The notes under the pieces were generated by a model that saw only the letters and a program-made list of their open reading frames with translations, was not told where the DNA came from and ran no database searches. The translations under genes and the position numbers were made by a program. From Isoetes taiwanensis (lineage: Eukaryota; Streptophyta; Lycopodiopsida; Isoetales; Isoetaceae), in the NCBI GenBank assembly GCA_021234155.1, contig JAJEKV010000038.1, positions 4,150,847 through 4,214,846 of the forward strand: 64,000 bases of DNA, in the 5' to 3' direction. Shown in pieces: positions 1-9,714 of the stretch. Positions within the stretch are counted from its first letter, which is position 1. The number at the start of each line of letters is the position of its first letter.

Positions 1-467
1 AAATAATAAACCACCAGGGTACCTCAAACGAGCAGGGTTGCTTTTTATGCTCTCTTGTCTGCCGTGATAAGGAAGAAACTTGCTTTAACCTGCAAAATGA
101 AACTCACAAGATTGTCACAAGAGAGTCAAAGGAAATCGAAAATGGATGGAAGAATAGATGATTGGCTGCATTCTATAAACCAAATGTTGCAAAATTTATG
201 AACGTAGGGTCTATAAACCTTGAAGATATGTAAAAACTTCCACGAAAATTTCATCCAATGTCTACAAATTCGTCCACGGTTGAGAATTTCGCCCACCAAA
301 TTGCCAAGAACAGAAGACCCGTCCAAGATTAAGCTTCTGTCTTCACCATACACCCCTAGAAGGATCCATACGGGAGCGCCATCTCCCGCTCGACCACCTC
401 TACCGTACAGCAAACGGAGGTAGGTGGGAAAATTCGTATGGCAACCAGGCCGTACACGGACCCCTAA
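1..467. other. No supported gene
   Basis: Short open frames occur on both strands (for example 126-413 minus and 220-423 plus), but none shows a recognisable motif and they overlap each other antisense. I see no repeat structure here. Confidence 0.4.
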
Positions 468-632
468 CCCAATAAAAAATACCCCTACCAGTCACGAAGG
501 TGGTTTGTACGTGTTGTTCAAGGTGAAGCCCCCTTGGCTCGCTTGAGGAGAAGAGATAAAGACGAAGACGAGGACGGAGCTGATGATGATGATGAAGATA
601 ATGAAGAAGAGCTCGCACTAGAGCAACAATGA
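468..632 (+). CDS. 3' end of an ORF with a highly acidic C-terminal tail (fragment)
   Basis: An open frame with no ATG runs from just after a TAA (465-467) to TGA at 630-632. It reads into RRWFVRVVQGEAPLARL and then a dense Asp/Glu tail (DEDEDGADDDDEDNEEE) before LALEQQ and the stop. The compositional switch and the poly-T rich sequence just downstream suggest the last exon of a real gene, but the family is not recognised. The upstream part is closed by a stop, so it would need an intron acceptor or a frameshift. A chance acidic run cannot be excluded. Confidence 0.3.
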   Translation, partial: PNKKYPYQSRRWFVRVVQGEAPLARLRRRDKDEDEDGADDDDEDNEEELALEQQ

Positions 633-714
633 GTCGTTGTATTTTGTTTTTCAATGTAACATCTTTCACAACTTTAATCAAAAGTAACCTTTTTTTATTA
701 TTATCTTGTAAAGC

Positions 715-857
715 TTCACACGACGCGAAGCCACATAAATGCAAGCAATAGCGAACTCCACTGTTCGCGCCGTATGATACAAATAAGATCACACGACGCG
801 AAGCTACAATTGTGCAAACAAGGTTGGAGGCAAGTACTTCGCGTCGTGTGAACATGC
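715..857. repeat. Left cluster of CACACGACGCGAAG-type words
   Basis: The word CACACGACGCGAAG occurs in plus orientation near 718 and 791, and its reverse complement near 836 (CTTCGCGTCGTGTG). Related copies recur at 3.60-3.89 kb on the far side of a decayed coding region. Motifs repeated in both orientations at both ends of a coding segment are typical of subterminal repeats of DNA transposons. I could not find terminal inverted repeats or a target duplication. Confidence 0.5.
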
Positions 858-949
858 TACACATTACAAGTATACTTTACCGATTCTTTGTCTCTTAGAT
901 CTCCCTTTGTTGCGATGCTAGTGGGGCCCTAGAATTTTGCCAAGCAACT

Positions 950-1602
950 TTAGTTTTTTCTTCTTGACATTATGCCAATGGTGTTTACGACTTCTGGGTT
1001 GCTCCTTAAAGCGACCTTCTTGTCGTATTTAGCCATCGCCCTTCTATAAAACCACTCTGTCATCTGTCTTAGAGGGTTGGTTCCCACATTTCCACCCCCT
1101 CTTTGAGTGTTACGATGAAAGGCTATTTTAGCTTGTTTATCGACTTCTCCATGCCTTGTGCACTCCACCTTTGTTAGGCTTCCATACTTCCTAAAAACCA
1201 AGGTGCATGAGCCCAAAAGATGTGCAAGTAGTGCGTGACTTCACTCTCTCCCCATGCGTCTATGAAAGCTTTAATAAATTTGTTATTCGCTTGCACACGA
1301 ACATTTCGCATCTTCTCTTGTGAGGTCCATTCTCACGAATGTATGGGAACAATTCGGACAATGCATCCCATGCTTTTTTTCCTCAATGCCGAGCGAATGC
1401 CATGCATGCGGTCCTGCTCCGCATCAACCAAGCAATTTTCCAAATTCATAGACCTTTTCTCCCATCCGGTTTCCGTTCGAGCCTCTCTATGATTCTTTAT
1501 GAAGCGTCGAGCTTTTACCCCTCCAATTGACACCTTCACGAGGCACACTTGTTCTTCTGCCCGTTTCTCATCGAGCTCTAATTTTACATTGCCACCATGC
1601 AA
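950..1602 (-). pseudogene. Decayed basic-protein ORFs of element (a), downstream part
   Basis: Two minus-strand open frames (1602-1333 and 1216-950) read as Lys/Arg/Glu-rich protein, for example KLELDEKRAEEQVCLVKVSI, and later MAKYDKKVALRSNPEVVNT. Amino-acid composition is protein-like and both lie in the same orientation as the larger frames at 1.9-3.7 kb, so they probably belong to one degraded gene inside the motif-bracketed element. No family is recognised, and stops and frame changes separate the pieces. Confidence 0.35.
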
Positions 1603-1606
1603 ACAC

Positions 1607-1861
1607 CTTACGATAGAACATGTTCAACTCTCTGAAGTCCTTCCTCTCTTCTCTTCTTGTCGAAATGTTCCACACGAATCTAGCGACTCAAAAATATCAT
1701 CTTGTCGATGATTCTCACAAAGCGTGCAAACCCGCTTACGATAGAACATGTTCAACTCTACGAATTCCTTCCTCTCTTCTCTTCTTGTCTAAAATGTTCC
1801 ACACGAAACTGCAGCTCAAAAATATCATCTTGTCGATGATTCTCACAAAGCGCAGATATGA
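1607..1861. repeat. Two tandem copies of a 128-bp unit within the decayed coding region
   Basis: CTTACGATAGAACATGTTC begins at 1607 and again at 1735. The copies then share the same order of words through TGATTCTCACAAAGCG. Differences are scattered substitutions and small indels. It looks like an internal duplication of coding sequence (minus strand), since both units stay partly open. Confidence 0.7.
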
Positions 1862-1936
1862 ACCCTCTCTAATGGAATAGGGAAAATGCCATGGAACTTG
1901 GGATCTTCTTCTCCTCTATTAGGAGCATTTGCTTGG

Positions 1937-2676
1937 TTAAGGGACAAGGTTGAAGCAGTCTTCCCAAGACTTGACTTCCTTGCATGATTGAAAAGATGAA
2001 TAACTTTTGCATGTTCCTTGTCCTCCTACACTTATGTTGTACATTGCTTTCTCAGTTTTTAAATCAGACGCCAAGTGAAAAATTACTTTATAAGATCCAT
2101 AGTGATCTACTTGCAATTTTTCCCCTCTCTCGAATCTAGATATTAGACTTGGGATGTCAGTTTGATTGAACACCCATTTCAATACCTCGTGGGTTTCTTT
2201 CTGAACTTTAAAGAGACCTAACCACCAGGTGTCATCTTCAGATTGACATGAGAACCATTTTTCGGCACGCTTCTTCTCCTCGTCCGTCACCTCTACATCT
2301 TTTTTATTATTCTTGTTGCTCTTTGATTTAGCATGTGCAATTGCATTCTCAATTGCTCTATTCATGATGACAACGGATACCCTCTCATACTTCTCAAACT
2401 TGGTCAGTTCCATTTCATCCAATTTTATGCATAATATTTGACAAGGAATTGTAAGAGAGTAACCAGGTCAACCCAAAGATTATTGCGTTCATTCATTCCA
2501 ACTATATCACAACAATCCTTGCCATTTTTATCTTTTATGGCTATGGCAGGACCAGCACATTCAACGTGGTGCATCTCTCCTAATATGGCATACACCATCT
2601 TTGTCCTAGTAACCCTTGTATTCTCGACAATTTGTGGACGTGAAGCGAATACTTTTTTTGTGCCCATTCTTTTCAA
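1937..2676 (-). pseudogene. Unrecognised 161-aa ORF plus overlapping 5' piece
   Basis: The frame 2422-1937 encodes 161 aa with a Lys/Asn-rich stretch followed by a well-behaved segment rich in W, F and Y (EDDTWWLGLFKVQKETHEVL, then VDHYGSYKVIFHLASDL). The frame 2676-2425 (KVFASRPQIVENTRVTRTK, later ILGEMHHVECAGPAIAIKD) ends in another frame just upstream, so a frameshift probably separates two parts of one gene. Family unknown to me. The neighbouring same-strand ORFs and flanking repeated words suggest a transposon-borne gene. Confidence 0.45.
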
Positions 2677-2737
2677 CGCCTTAGGAAATGGCTTGAATAG
2701 AGAACGGTAACCAAACCCCTCATCGATGCCTACATCA

Positions 2738-3708
2738 TCACAAGCAGTCGTACATCGCCGCTTCTAACTTCTTGTAGATCTCTCCTAGTACCATTTCCAA
2801 TACCATCTTCTTGAGAGAAGAGTTGTAGGGCTGACAAATCATGCCCACTATCTCCCTGTTTGTCGCTAGGTTCTTCACTACGTAACCAAGATTGCTTCTA
2901 GTTTCCCCAGATCTTAATTGGCCTTTGATAGTGTTGTAAACGGACCTTGTGGGTGACCGGACAACGTCTGAATGCACCGATCCAAACTTCGGTTCCTCTA
3001 TCTACGATAGTGCTTCTTCCTTTCTCGCAAGCCAAGGGGTATTTTCTTCAAATTCTTTAACCTACATTGAAGCCCAAAGTTTGCTCTTTCGAGCTCTTGG
3101 ATCTTTTCTTGCAGCTGCCCTATCACCAATTTGGACTTGTCCACTTCGTATCTCAAAGAAGTTTCCCTCCCCAAACCGTCATTTCTTTCCTTCATCACAG
3201 TGGAGTAATGAAGCGAGAGAAAAAAGAGTTGTTGCTTTAAGTTATAATTCTCTTGTGACAATCAGAAGCAGCTCATCTCAAGGAACTGTATTCGATTCCG
3301 AATGCCTTCATCCTCTCTCAATCTCTCACAATATCCCAAGAGGCCAGAGTTACCGTCACCACAAAATCGGACTAAACTTGAAACGTCCCGAAATGAGGGT
3401 TTCTTGCCACTCAACGGATCCAATGGATATAAACTGCCATCCGCCCAGATGTCGACACTTTTTGAGCCTGCAAGACGCAACATGTCGAGGTCTAAGTTCT
3501 TATTTTTTAGACCTCCTTTTTTGCGATTGAAGACTGGAGCATATTCGTGAGTCAGTTGGATCCTTATCCACACATCATTTGGAGCTTCCATACCGCGTGG
3601 ATCGCACGACGCGAAATGAAGGTGTACAATTTGTATGCCCCAGCACAATTTGCTTCGTTTGAGCCGAACGTCCATACTAACCTCGTTTTTGAAATTTGCA
3701 ACGTGCAT
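2738..3708 (-). pseudogene. Decayed upstream part of element (a) gene, with coiled coil
   Basis: Three minus-strand pieces follow one another: 3708-3262 (148 aa, including VDIWADGSLYPLDPLSGKK), 3261-2998 (87 aa) and 2977-2738 (79 aa). The middle piece has a heptad-like Leu/Ile/Glu/Lys pattern (LVIGQLQEKIQELERANFG) predicting a coiled coil. The start region (MHVANFKNEV, then IVHLHFA) is related to sequence at 5.81-5.70 kb. No catalytic motif is recognised. The breaks are single stops or frame changes, so I treat it as a pseudogene. Confidence 0.4.
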
Positions 3709-3760
3709 ATGGAAATCGAAAAGTCCATTCTCCTATAGAATAACTTTATGCACTTAGGGT
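3585..3760. repeat. Diverged direct repeat, copy 1 (partner at 5699-5875)
   Basis: Both copies run from CTTCCATAC through AATGAAGGTGTACAATTT to CATATGGAAATCGAAAAGTC in the same orientation. The minus-strand translation is also conserved (IVHLHFA in both), so the duplicated piece is the 5' coding end of the element (a) gene. Confidence 0.75.
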
Positions 3761-3895
3761 GGTAAAGCATTAAATGAGAAGGGGTACTTGTGTTTAATTT
3801 TAATTTGACAACAAATAAGAAAGTGGATCACACGATGCGAATTTAGTGTGTTCCAATTTTGTTGCATATGTACTATTCGCTTGGTGTGATCCTTC
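3599..3895. repeat. Right cluster of CACACGACGCGAAG-type words
   Basis: Variants occur near 3602 (CGCACGACGCGAAAT), 3826 (CACACGATGCGAATT) and, inverted and weaker, near 3876 (TTCGCTTGGTGTGATCC). They mirror the cluster at 0.72-0.86 kb. Confidence 0.45.
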
Positions 3896-4210
3896 TTGAA
3901 AAATAATATGCTCTTTGAAAAGGGATAATGACTTATGTACTTAAGAGTGGTAACACATGTACAGTAAAAAAACAAGTTAGGTATTCAAATGGAATTAGAA
4001 GCAAAAACTTTTTACATTCAATTTTTTTTATGGCCGTATGGCTTTACATCAGAACATCATTTTGTAAATTTAAATGCCCGGAGGCTTCAACTATTCACAA
4101 CAAAAAAGCCCGGAGGCTTGCAGTCATATGGTAAGAAGCTGGAGGCTAAGAACAAGGAAAAAAAAATAAGAGGTGCTCTGCCCTAACAAATTTCATTCAT
4201 CTGCTTCACC

Positions 4211-4236
4211 AAAAAAAAAAAAAAAAAAAAAAAAAA
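4211..4236. repeat. Poly-A tract (26 A)
   Basis: Uninterrupted A run. Read on the minus strand it is a poly-T tract about 50 bases downstream of the exon donor at 4284, compatible with a plant intron. Confidence 0.9.
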
Positions 4237-4283
4237 GAAATAATCGTTGAATGCTTAAGAAAAGAAAGAAAACATGCATGTAC

Positions 4284-5354
4284 CATGAACTAACGCCATG
4301 AGCTCCTCGAAGTCAGCGGATTCGTCTTCAACTTCTTCATCTTCTTCATCATCTTCGGCTTCTTCTCCTTCGGTAGACCACTCATTCTCTGAAGAATCTC
4401 CTATCCAGCCTTCAAGAACACCTGTGATGAACTCCTGCTCCGAAATTTCCTCTGATTCCTCACACTACTAGAGGATGGGTTGTTTGCGATGTCCGTTTGC
4501 GATGTATATGAAACGTCCACGTCGCAAAAATCGCGTACGTTCCCATGACATCGCACAAAATTTAAATGACGTCGCAGATAGAACGTCCCACGTCGCAGTT
4601 GGAACGTCTGGTCAGACGTCGCAATGGCAAAAATCGAGTACGTTCCTACGACGTTGCATAAAATTCAAACAACGTCGCAGGTAGAAATTTAGACGTCGCA
4701 GTTGGAACGTCTGGAAGACGTTGCAATGGCCTACTATGTGCGATGCAGCACTAGTGACGTATCACGTCGCAAGTGCAACGTCATTACAACGTGGAACGGC
4801 GCAACTGCAACGTCTCATTGCGACTTAAATAATAAACACAAAATAAACAGAAATATAAGCTATTGAGGTGTTGGTAAGGCCTCAGATTTGTTAGCCAAAG
4901 GTTAGGTGTTCAAGTCCACGAAAAAACATTTTGGGCGCACATATATGTACGTCTTAGCAACATATGAGCGACGTCTGTAAAACGTCATAGGGACATATTT
5001 TGTACGTATTTGGGACGTCCATGACGTCGCTAATACTGCTTATGCGACGTGACGTCATCCTGCGACGAATCCACGACGACGTCATTTGCGACGAGCGGGA
5101 AACGTTATTAAAGCATGTGCATGCGACGTTTGATGTTCTCGTTACGTCGCTAAGATGTCGCAAACGACGTCGCAAACTGCCTATTCTGTAAAAGTGTCAT
5201 TCTCTGATTCCTCATCAAAGGAATCAGGGAAATCAGAGGCATTCAGAGCAAGAACCGTGGGCAGCGGAGGGAACTGCGGAGGGAATACCTCTTCCAGCCG
5301 TAATAGGCGCCTCTTGGAGGACACCTCCGACTCTTTCATAGCTGATCTCTTCAT
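4284..5354 (-). CDS. First exon of an acidic protein, split by a CACTA transposon
   Basis: On the minus strand an ATG at 5354-5352 is preceded by an in-frame TAG. It opens a frame beginning MKRSAMKESEVSSKRRLLRL and continuing into a Ser/Glu/Asp-rich region. The frame is interrupted by the 734-bp element at 4463-5196. Removing the element and one target-site copy leaves a continuous frame across the join (a repeated EESE motif), which runs to FEELMALVH and then a GTACATG splice-donor-like site at 4283. The exon would encode about 111 residues: a basic N-terminus, a Pro-rich patch and a very acidic tail. Family not recognised. It could be a host regulatory protein or the N-terminus of a transposon protein. 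Confidence 0.5.
4463..5196. mobile_element. Non-autonomous CACTA (En/Spm-like) DNA transposon
   Basis: The 734-bp element starts CACTACTAGAGGATGGG and ends in a sequence whose reverse complement starts CACTTTTACAGAATAGG. Both ends then continue with GTTTGCGA and CGTTTGCGA words, so the terminal inverted repeats extend about 40 bp imperfectly. It is flanked by the 3-bp duplication TCA (4460-4462 and 5197-5199), the size expected for CACTA elements. The interior holds many direct and inverted copies of TGCGACGTC-like words, matching the subterminal repeats of this superfamily. It contains no transposase ORF, so it would depend on an autonomous relative. Confidence 0.88.
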
Positions 5355-5531
5355 AGCGATGGACTAGAGAAATTGGGAGGAGGATCTAGCGAAGATTGGG
5401 CAGAGATTGGGGGGAGAATGGACGCCAATCTAGGCTGGATTAGACGTGAAAATCGTAGGAATGATTCGTATTCCAGTCCTATCAACCATCATTACATGCC
5501 ATTATGTGCATATCTCGAAATTTGAGCCATA

Positions 5532-5640
5532 TCCAATATCTTCCTTTTTTAACCTTATTATTCCTAAATATCCAATATCTTCCTTTTTTAACCTTATTCC
5601 TAAATATCCAATATCTTCCTTTTTTAACCTTATTCCTAAA
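5532..5640. repeat. Three tandem copies of a 36-39 bp unit
   Basis: The unit TCCAATATCTTCCTTTTTTA plus ACCTTATTCCTAAATA repeats from 5532, 5571 and 5607. The first copy carries an extra ATT. Confidence 0.9.
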
Positions 5641-5698
5641 CCTATATGATTTGAGTTTAACCTGAAAATGAACACCGATATAATTCGACAACAAGCAA

Positions 5699-5875
5699 CT
5701 TCCATACTGTGTGGCGCAAAATGAAGGTGTACAATTTTTATGCGCCAACACAATTATTAAAGTGAGCATGTAACGTCCGCGCTTAACTTCATTTTTGAAA
5801 TCGCTAAGATGCATATGGAAATCGAAAAGTCCATTCTTCTACAATCCATGCTTTTATACATTAAGCAAATTCAAA
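5699..5875. repeat. Diverged direct repeat, copy 2 (partner at 3585-3760)
   Basis: Same word order as copy 1 with several indels. The minus-strand translation keeps IVHLHFA but is frame-broken, so this is a truncated second copy of the element (a) 5' coding end. Confidence 0.7.
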
Positions 5876-6360
5876 TTTCGAATTGTAGGGCGGGAAGCCC
5901 TGTGATCGGGATGAAGTGAAGATCGGTTATATAGCAAAATAGCACTCGAAATGAAAGTCCGATCCGATACAAAGCTTCAACCTACACCTTCAAATTTTGA
6001 AATGTAGAAGGCTGCTGAGGACGCTGCAGACGCTTGGTATCTGACAAACCAAGAGACACCGTCATGAGTTGTCGGTATGCTATAATGCAAGTGGCATTTT
6101 AGAAGCGCCACGTGTTGCATCAGTCCGTCTGACAACCAACAGAATTAAATACATATGGCGCCATGAATGTGCAATCCCCCTTATTCCGGAAGAATATTCA
6201 AGCAAATATGTAATTATGAGAGTTTGGTATCCTAGGTGGCATGGGAAAAAAGGAGCGGAAATATGACGTGGAATGGCTGATAGGAGGCCATTTTGAGACC
6301 CCAAATCCGCCCTAATGGACTGGAAGTTTGAGAAGTGGCTTCTAATTGTCTATTGAAGAG
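5876..6360. other. No supported feature
   Basis: Moderately AT-rich sequence. Short antisense-overlapping frames only. I see no gene, repeat or terminal motif. Confidence 0.4.
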
Positions 6361-7032
6361 TCAACTAGGTTTTGGAAGACATTGGTTGATGATGGCTTGG
6401 AAATGGGCACCCATGGCCGACTCAAGACCCAAATCATGAGACTGGAGAAGCTGGTCTACTTCATGAAGAAGATATTGGAACAAAATTTGGGGCCAATCCA
6501 TAAAGCTGGTGGAATGAATGATGGCAATTGTAATATGGAAAAAATGCTTGTTTATGTGGGTGTTCTTGATAGAGTACCCATAGAACTTCCTCCATAAAAA
6601 CTTGACAAAAGCTTCATGAGGCTTCACGATGTTGGTAAGCTTATGTGTGGCGGCATCATATGGAGCTTGACCATAGACAGTGACATCATGATCCCGTACA
6701 ACAGCCCAATTTAAAGAAGGAGTGTGTCTATGCAGTTGAAATACCTGTGCCAAGAAATTCTAATTGAGGGTGATTCGTGTATGATCCACCATCTTCTGAT
6801 ATCCTGCATCTGTCTTGACCAGATGGGCGATAAACTGCCGAAGTTGTACTGGATTGGGAACAGGGAGTTCTTGTTTAGAAAAATCAAGCAACCCTGCCCT
6901 TTCAGCGATGTCGCGACTGGCACCTTCAAGAGGTTCTCGAACAGTAGCAGTGGAAAAGATTACTGGTGTAAAAAGTTCAGGATCCATGGGTGTAGCAGCC
7001 TGTAGGGTGAGCAACTTTGTGGAAGCAGCCAT
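6361..7032 (-). pseudogene. ORF with TATA box and Kozak start, interrupted by one TAG
   Basis: The start at 7032-7030 lies in a GCCATGG context. The frame begins MAASTKLLTLQAATPMDPEL and stays open for 224 codons to a stop at 6361 except for a single TAG at 6762-6760. After the TAG it continues in frame with protein-like sequence (LAQVFQLHRHTPSLNWAVV). A TATA box lies about 90 bp upstream. The product is not recognised. It resembles plant retroelement gag-like or uncharacterised cytosolic proteins only in general composition. The TAG means either a recent pseudogene or a stop spliced out: a CAG|GTATTT donor-like site lies just downstream of it. A sequencing error is also possible. Confidence 0.5.
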
Positions 7033-7117
7033 GGCGATTGAAGGAAATAGTTGAAGAGCGGAAGGCAAAGAGCGGAGAAATTTGTGGGGCTTTAGGGTTC
7101 GCGTCTGTTCAGCCAAC

Positions 7118-7126
7118 TTTTTTATA
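7118..7126 (-). promoter_or_regulatory. TATA box for the 7032 start
   Basis: TATAAAAAA on the minus strand, within GCCTATAAAAAAGTTGGC, 86-94 bp upstream of the GCCATGG start. The intervening sequence is pyrimidine-rich like a plant 5' leader. Confidence 0.55.
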
Positions 7127-7139
7127 GGCAGGTTCAAAA

Positions 7140-7979
7140 GTAGAATCTGGGCCGTTGAAAGTGCCAGATGGCAGCATAGATGAAAGAAAGATCCAGAACC
7201 AAAATTTCCAAAAAGCCAACTGAGAGAAAATCAATGGTGGAGATGGACCGGAATGAATGGTACAATGGGACATCCTGGTGGTGTACGAATAATGATTTGA
7301 CACAGTCTTGGTTTAATTGAGCGTAATTAAGAGAGGCAACTCGAGAGTCCGAACATTTTAAGGAAGGAGGCAGCAGAAGCAGCAAGTTAGAGAGAAGGTA
7401 CCGCTACTAGATTTACGACGAGATATGGGAATCTGGAATTGGAATGTACCTCGCATATGCACACGTCAGCAAAATTGACTGGACCACCGTGGCAGGCAAC
7501 AATCGGTAGGGCTATACAAGACGAACGGGGAGTGATGCAAGAACACTACCAGTTGCAGCGATGAAGATGGTGAACACTATGTCGAACAATTGCCTTGAAT
7601 GGTTAACATGCCGCATGAACGATCTGAACCTGTGGTAGATGAAGAACCGTGGGATTCCCATGGATGGCTGGCTATCCGCTTCGACGGATAATCCTGATGC
7701 GATATCCAACTATCAGAACATCATACTGCACCGGCTATGATCCGAGCAGGGCTATGTAATCCTTCAGACCTGTGCTGCTCCTATTGCAGAGTAGCCGGGT
7801 TTTTTTGAGTAGGATTTTGTATATTAATGTCCCCTGCGATTAAGGGCTATGCCTAATTTTTGTGTAATCTGACTCTTTTGGAATATAAGATAAGCCGATT
7901 TACTCAATCATGCATTTTTGTATCTTGAGTTGTGTCTGTGGTGTCCATGTGAAAAGGTTTTAGGCGAAAACCATTAACC
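7140..7979. other. Intergenic stretch between the interrupted ORF and the gypsy element
   Basis: No clear gene. The minus-strand sequence at 7.74-7.98 kb may still belong to the 3' end of the gypsy element, but I found no match to the 5' LTR end at 10.9 kb. Confidence 0.35.
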
Positions 7980-7984
7980 AAGTA

Positions 7985-8860
7985 GGTAATGGAGAGCCCT
8001 CTAACTCTGCGAGTTGAAACACTTGAAGAATTTCGTAAGGGCCAAGTCAATGAAGCTTAAGCTTGCCTGGAAAATTTTTGTACGCGAAATCAGTTCTTGA
8101 AGCTTTTATTTTTGATCTGTTTGTCATGCCAAGATTTTCGCAACTGTTGCCCAGCAAGAATCCTGAGATAAGCATCTCTGCGAAGTTCAATTAATTGTTG
8201 CAATTGATAAACCCTCTCCTGTAAAGCAGCAAGAGGATCATGAGTAGTAGCAAGTTGAAAGCAAAGAGTTGGCAGAATAAACTCAAAAGGCATTAAAGTC
8301 TCTTGGCCATAGACTAATTTGAATGGTGTCTGCCCTATGACAATCTTGTAAGTAGTTTTATAGGCCCGTAAAGCAGTGGGTATCTTGCCCTGCCAATCAG
8401 TTCTGGAAGCGTCACAAGTTTTCTTGAGAATATTGATGATAGTCTTGTTGATACTTTCAGCAAGACCATTGCCTTGTGGATAATATGGAGTGCTCTTTCG
8501 ATGATGGATATGCAAGTAGTCCATCAGTTCTTTGGCGTATGGTAATGAATACCTCGGTCACTTACTAATTCCGAAGCGTGTAATGATATGTGTGTAGAGC
8601 ATCGGCATTGTGCTGGCAGCAGTGTTATCTGGTAATGCACAGGCTCCGTTCACTTTGTTGCATAATCAGTGAGAACAAGGATGTAGCGAGCACGGAGTGT
8701 CGAGCAGGTGGATCCATGGGCCCAACAAAATCCATACCCCATTTGCTGAAGGGTAATGGCACGGCGACGGGAGTTAAGGATAGAGCACTGACAGACATCA
8801 CAATGGCGCGCATGAGCGTGGGCATCTTTGAACAGCGTGGGCCAAAGATAGCCAGCCAAA
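7985..8860 (-). pseudogene. Gypsy integrase core and C-terminus
   Basis: Fragments in several frames read WGMDFVGPM and ILVLTDYATKW (first catalytic Asp region), SDRG (second Asp), then the open frame 8524-8090 with STPYYPQGNGLAESINKT, which carries the catalytic Glu. Further downstream are fPGKLKLH and LGPYEILQVF, typical of the integrase C-terminus of plant gypsy elements. No chromodomain is visible. Confidence 0.85.
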
Positions 8861-9010
8861 AGAATTTTCTGTGCATTGTTATCGCCACTAAAATGGCCTC
8901 CACCAAGGCCCTCATGAGTTTGGCTAACAATCTCCAGGACTTTGTGAGGAAGAACACATCTGTGCAAAATCATATCCTTGCCACACTTGTAAAGATGTCC
9001 AGCAACCATG
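8860..9010 (-). pseudogene. Gypsy integrase H2C2 zinc-binding domain
   Basis: The frame starting near 9009 contains HEGLGGGHFSGDNNAQKIL followed by YLWPTLFKDAHAHARHCDVC. This is the H-x-H...C-x2-C integrase zinc finger of Ty3/gypsy elements, joined upstream to RNase H in another frame. Confidence 0.85.
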
Positions 9011-9036
9011 GTATAGTCATGGACTTCACGACGGAA

Positions 9037-9660
9037 CTATTGACCGCGTGGGCATAGCTTTTCAGGAGAGAGTGTGGGATCTTCAGATGGTAAGGCACCA
9101 GAGAGAAGATATTGTTGGCAGTCATGGAAAAAGTGTGGCGTGGTTGTAACCAAGAAGAGTTGAGCATTTGAAAAAGTGTCGAAAACTCCCCTGGACGGGT
9201 CATCAATGTGAATGCGTGAAAGATAATCAGACACCACATGAGACTTGCCTACCTTGTGAATAATTTCAAAGGGAGCAAACTCTTGGAGCAACACCCAGCG
9301 GGCAATACGTCCTGTGAGCATGGTCTTATTGATAAGATAGAGCAGAGCTTGATGATTCACAAAGAATTTGATTTTACTACCCAGCAGATAGTGACAGAAC
9401 CGATGGACACAGAAGATGAGTCCAAATGCCTCCCATTCCATGGTAGAATAATTTTTCTCAGCAGGGTTGAGTTTCTTGCTTGCATAGCGAATAGGTTTGT
9501 CAAGCTGAGAATCATATTCCTGGGAAAGAACAACACCAATAGCAAAAGCGAAAACATCTACATGAACGTGAAATAGTTTGTCCCATTGAGGTGGAACAAG
9601 AACAGGGGCTTGAGTAAGCAGAATTTTCAATTCTTGAAAGGCCGCATCCGCCTGGGGATT
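9037..9660 (-). pseudogene. Gypsy RT thumb and RNase H domain
   Basis: The open frame 9630-9037 (197 aa) begins at the RT/RNase H junction (KILLTQAPVLVPPQWDK). It contains the RNase H signatures VDVFAFAIGVVLSQ, SKKLNPAEKNYSTMEWEAFG and VNHQALLYL, ending at HVVSDYLSRI. The canonical first Asp of RNase H is present in VDVFAFAIG. Upstream only about 25 residues of RT remain. Confidence 0.9.
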
Positions 9661-9714
9661 CTAAGCCTACTGAGGCAGTTTGGTTAGTGCCTAGAAGTTG
9701 TACTTAAACTTGAG

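Noticed and set aside
4880-4925. Possible tRNA gene inside the CACTA element
   Set aside because: A- and B-box-like words are present, but I cannot fold a complete cloverleaf; kept only as an observation.
7512-7709. 65-aa minus ORF between the interrupted gene and the gypsy element
   Set aside because: No recognisable motif, and no LTR or coding continuity with either neighbour.
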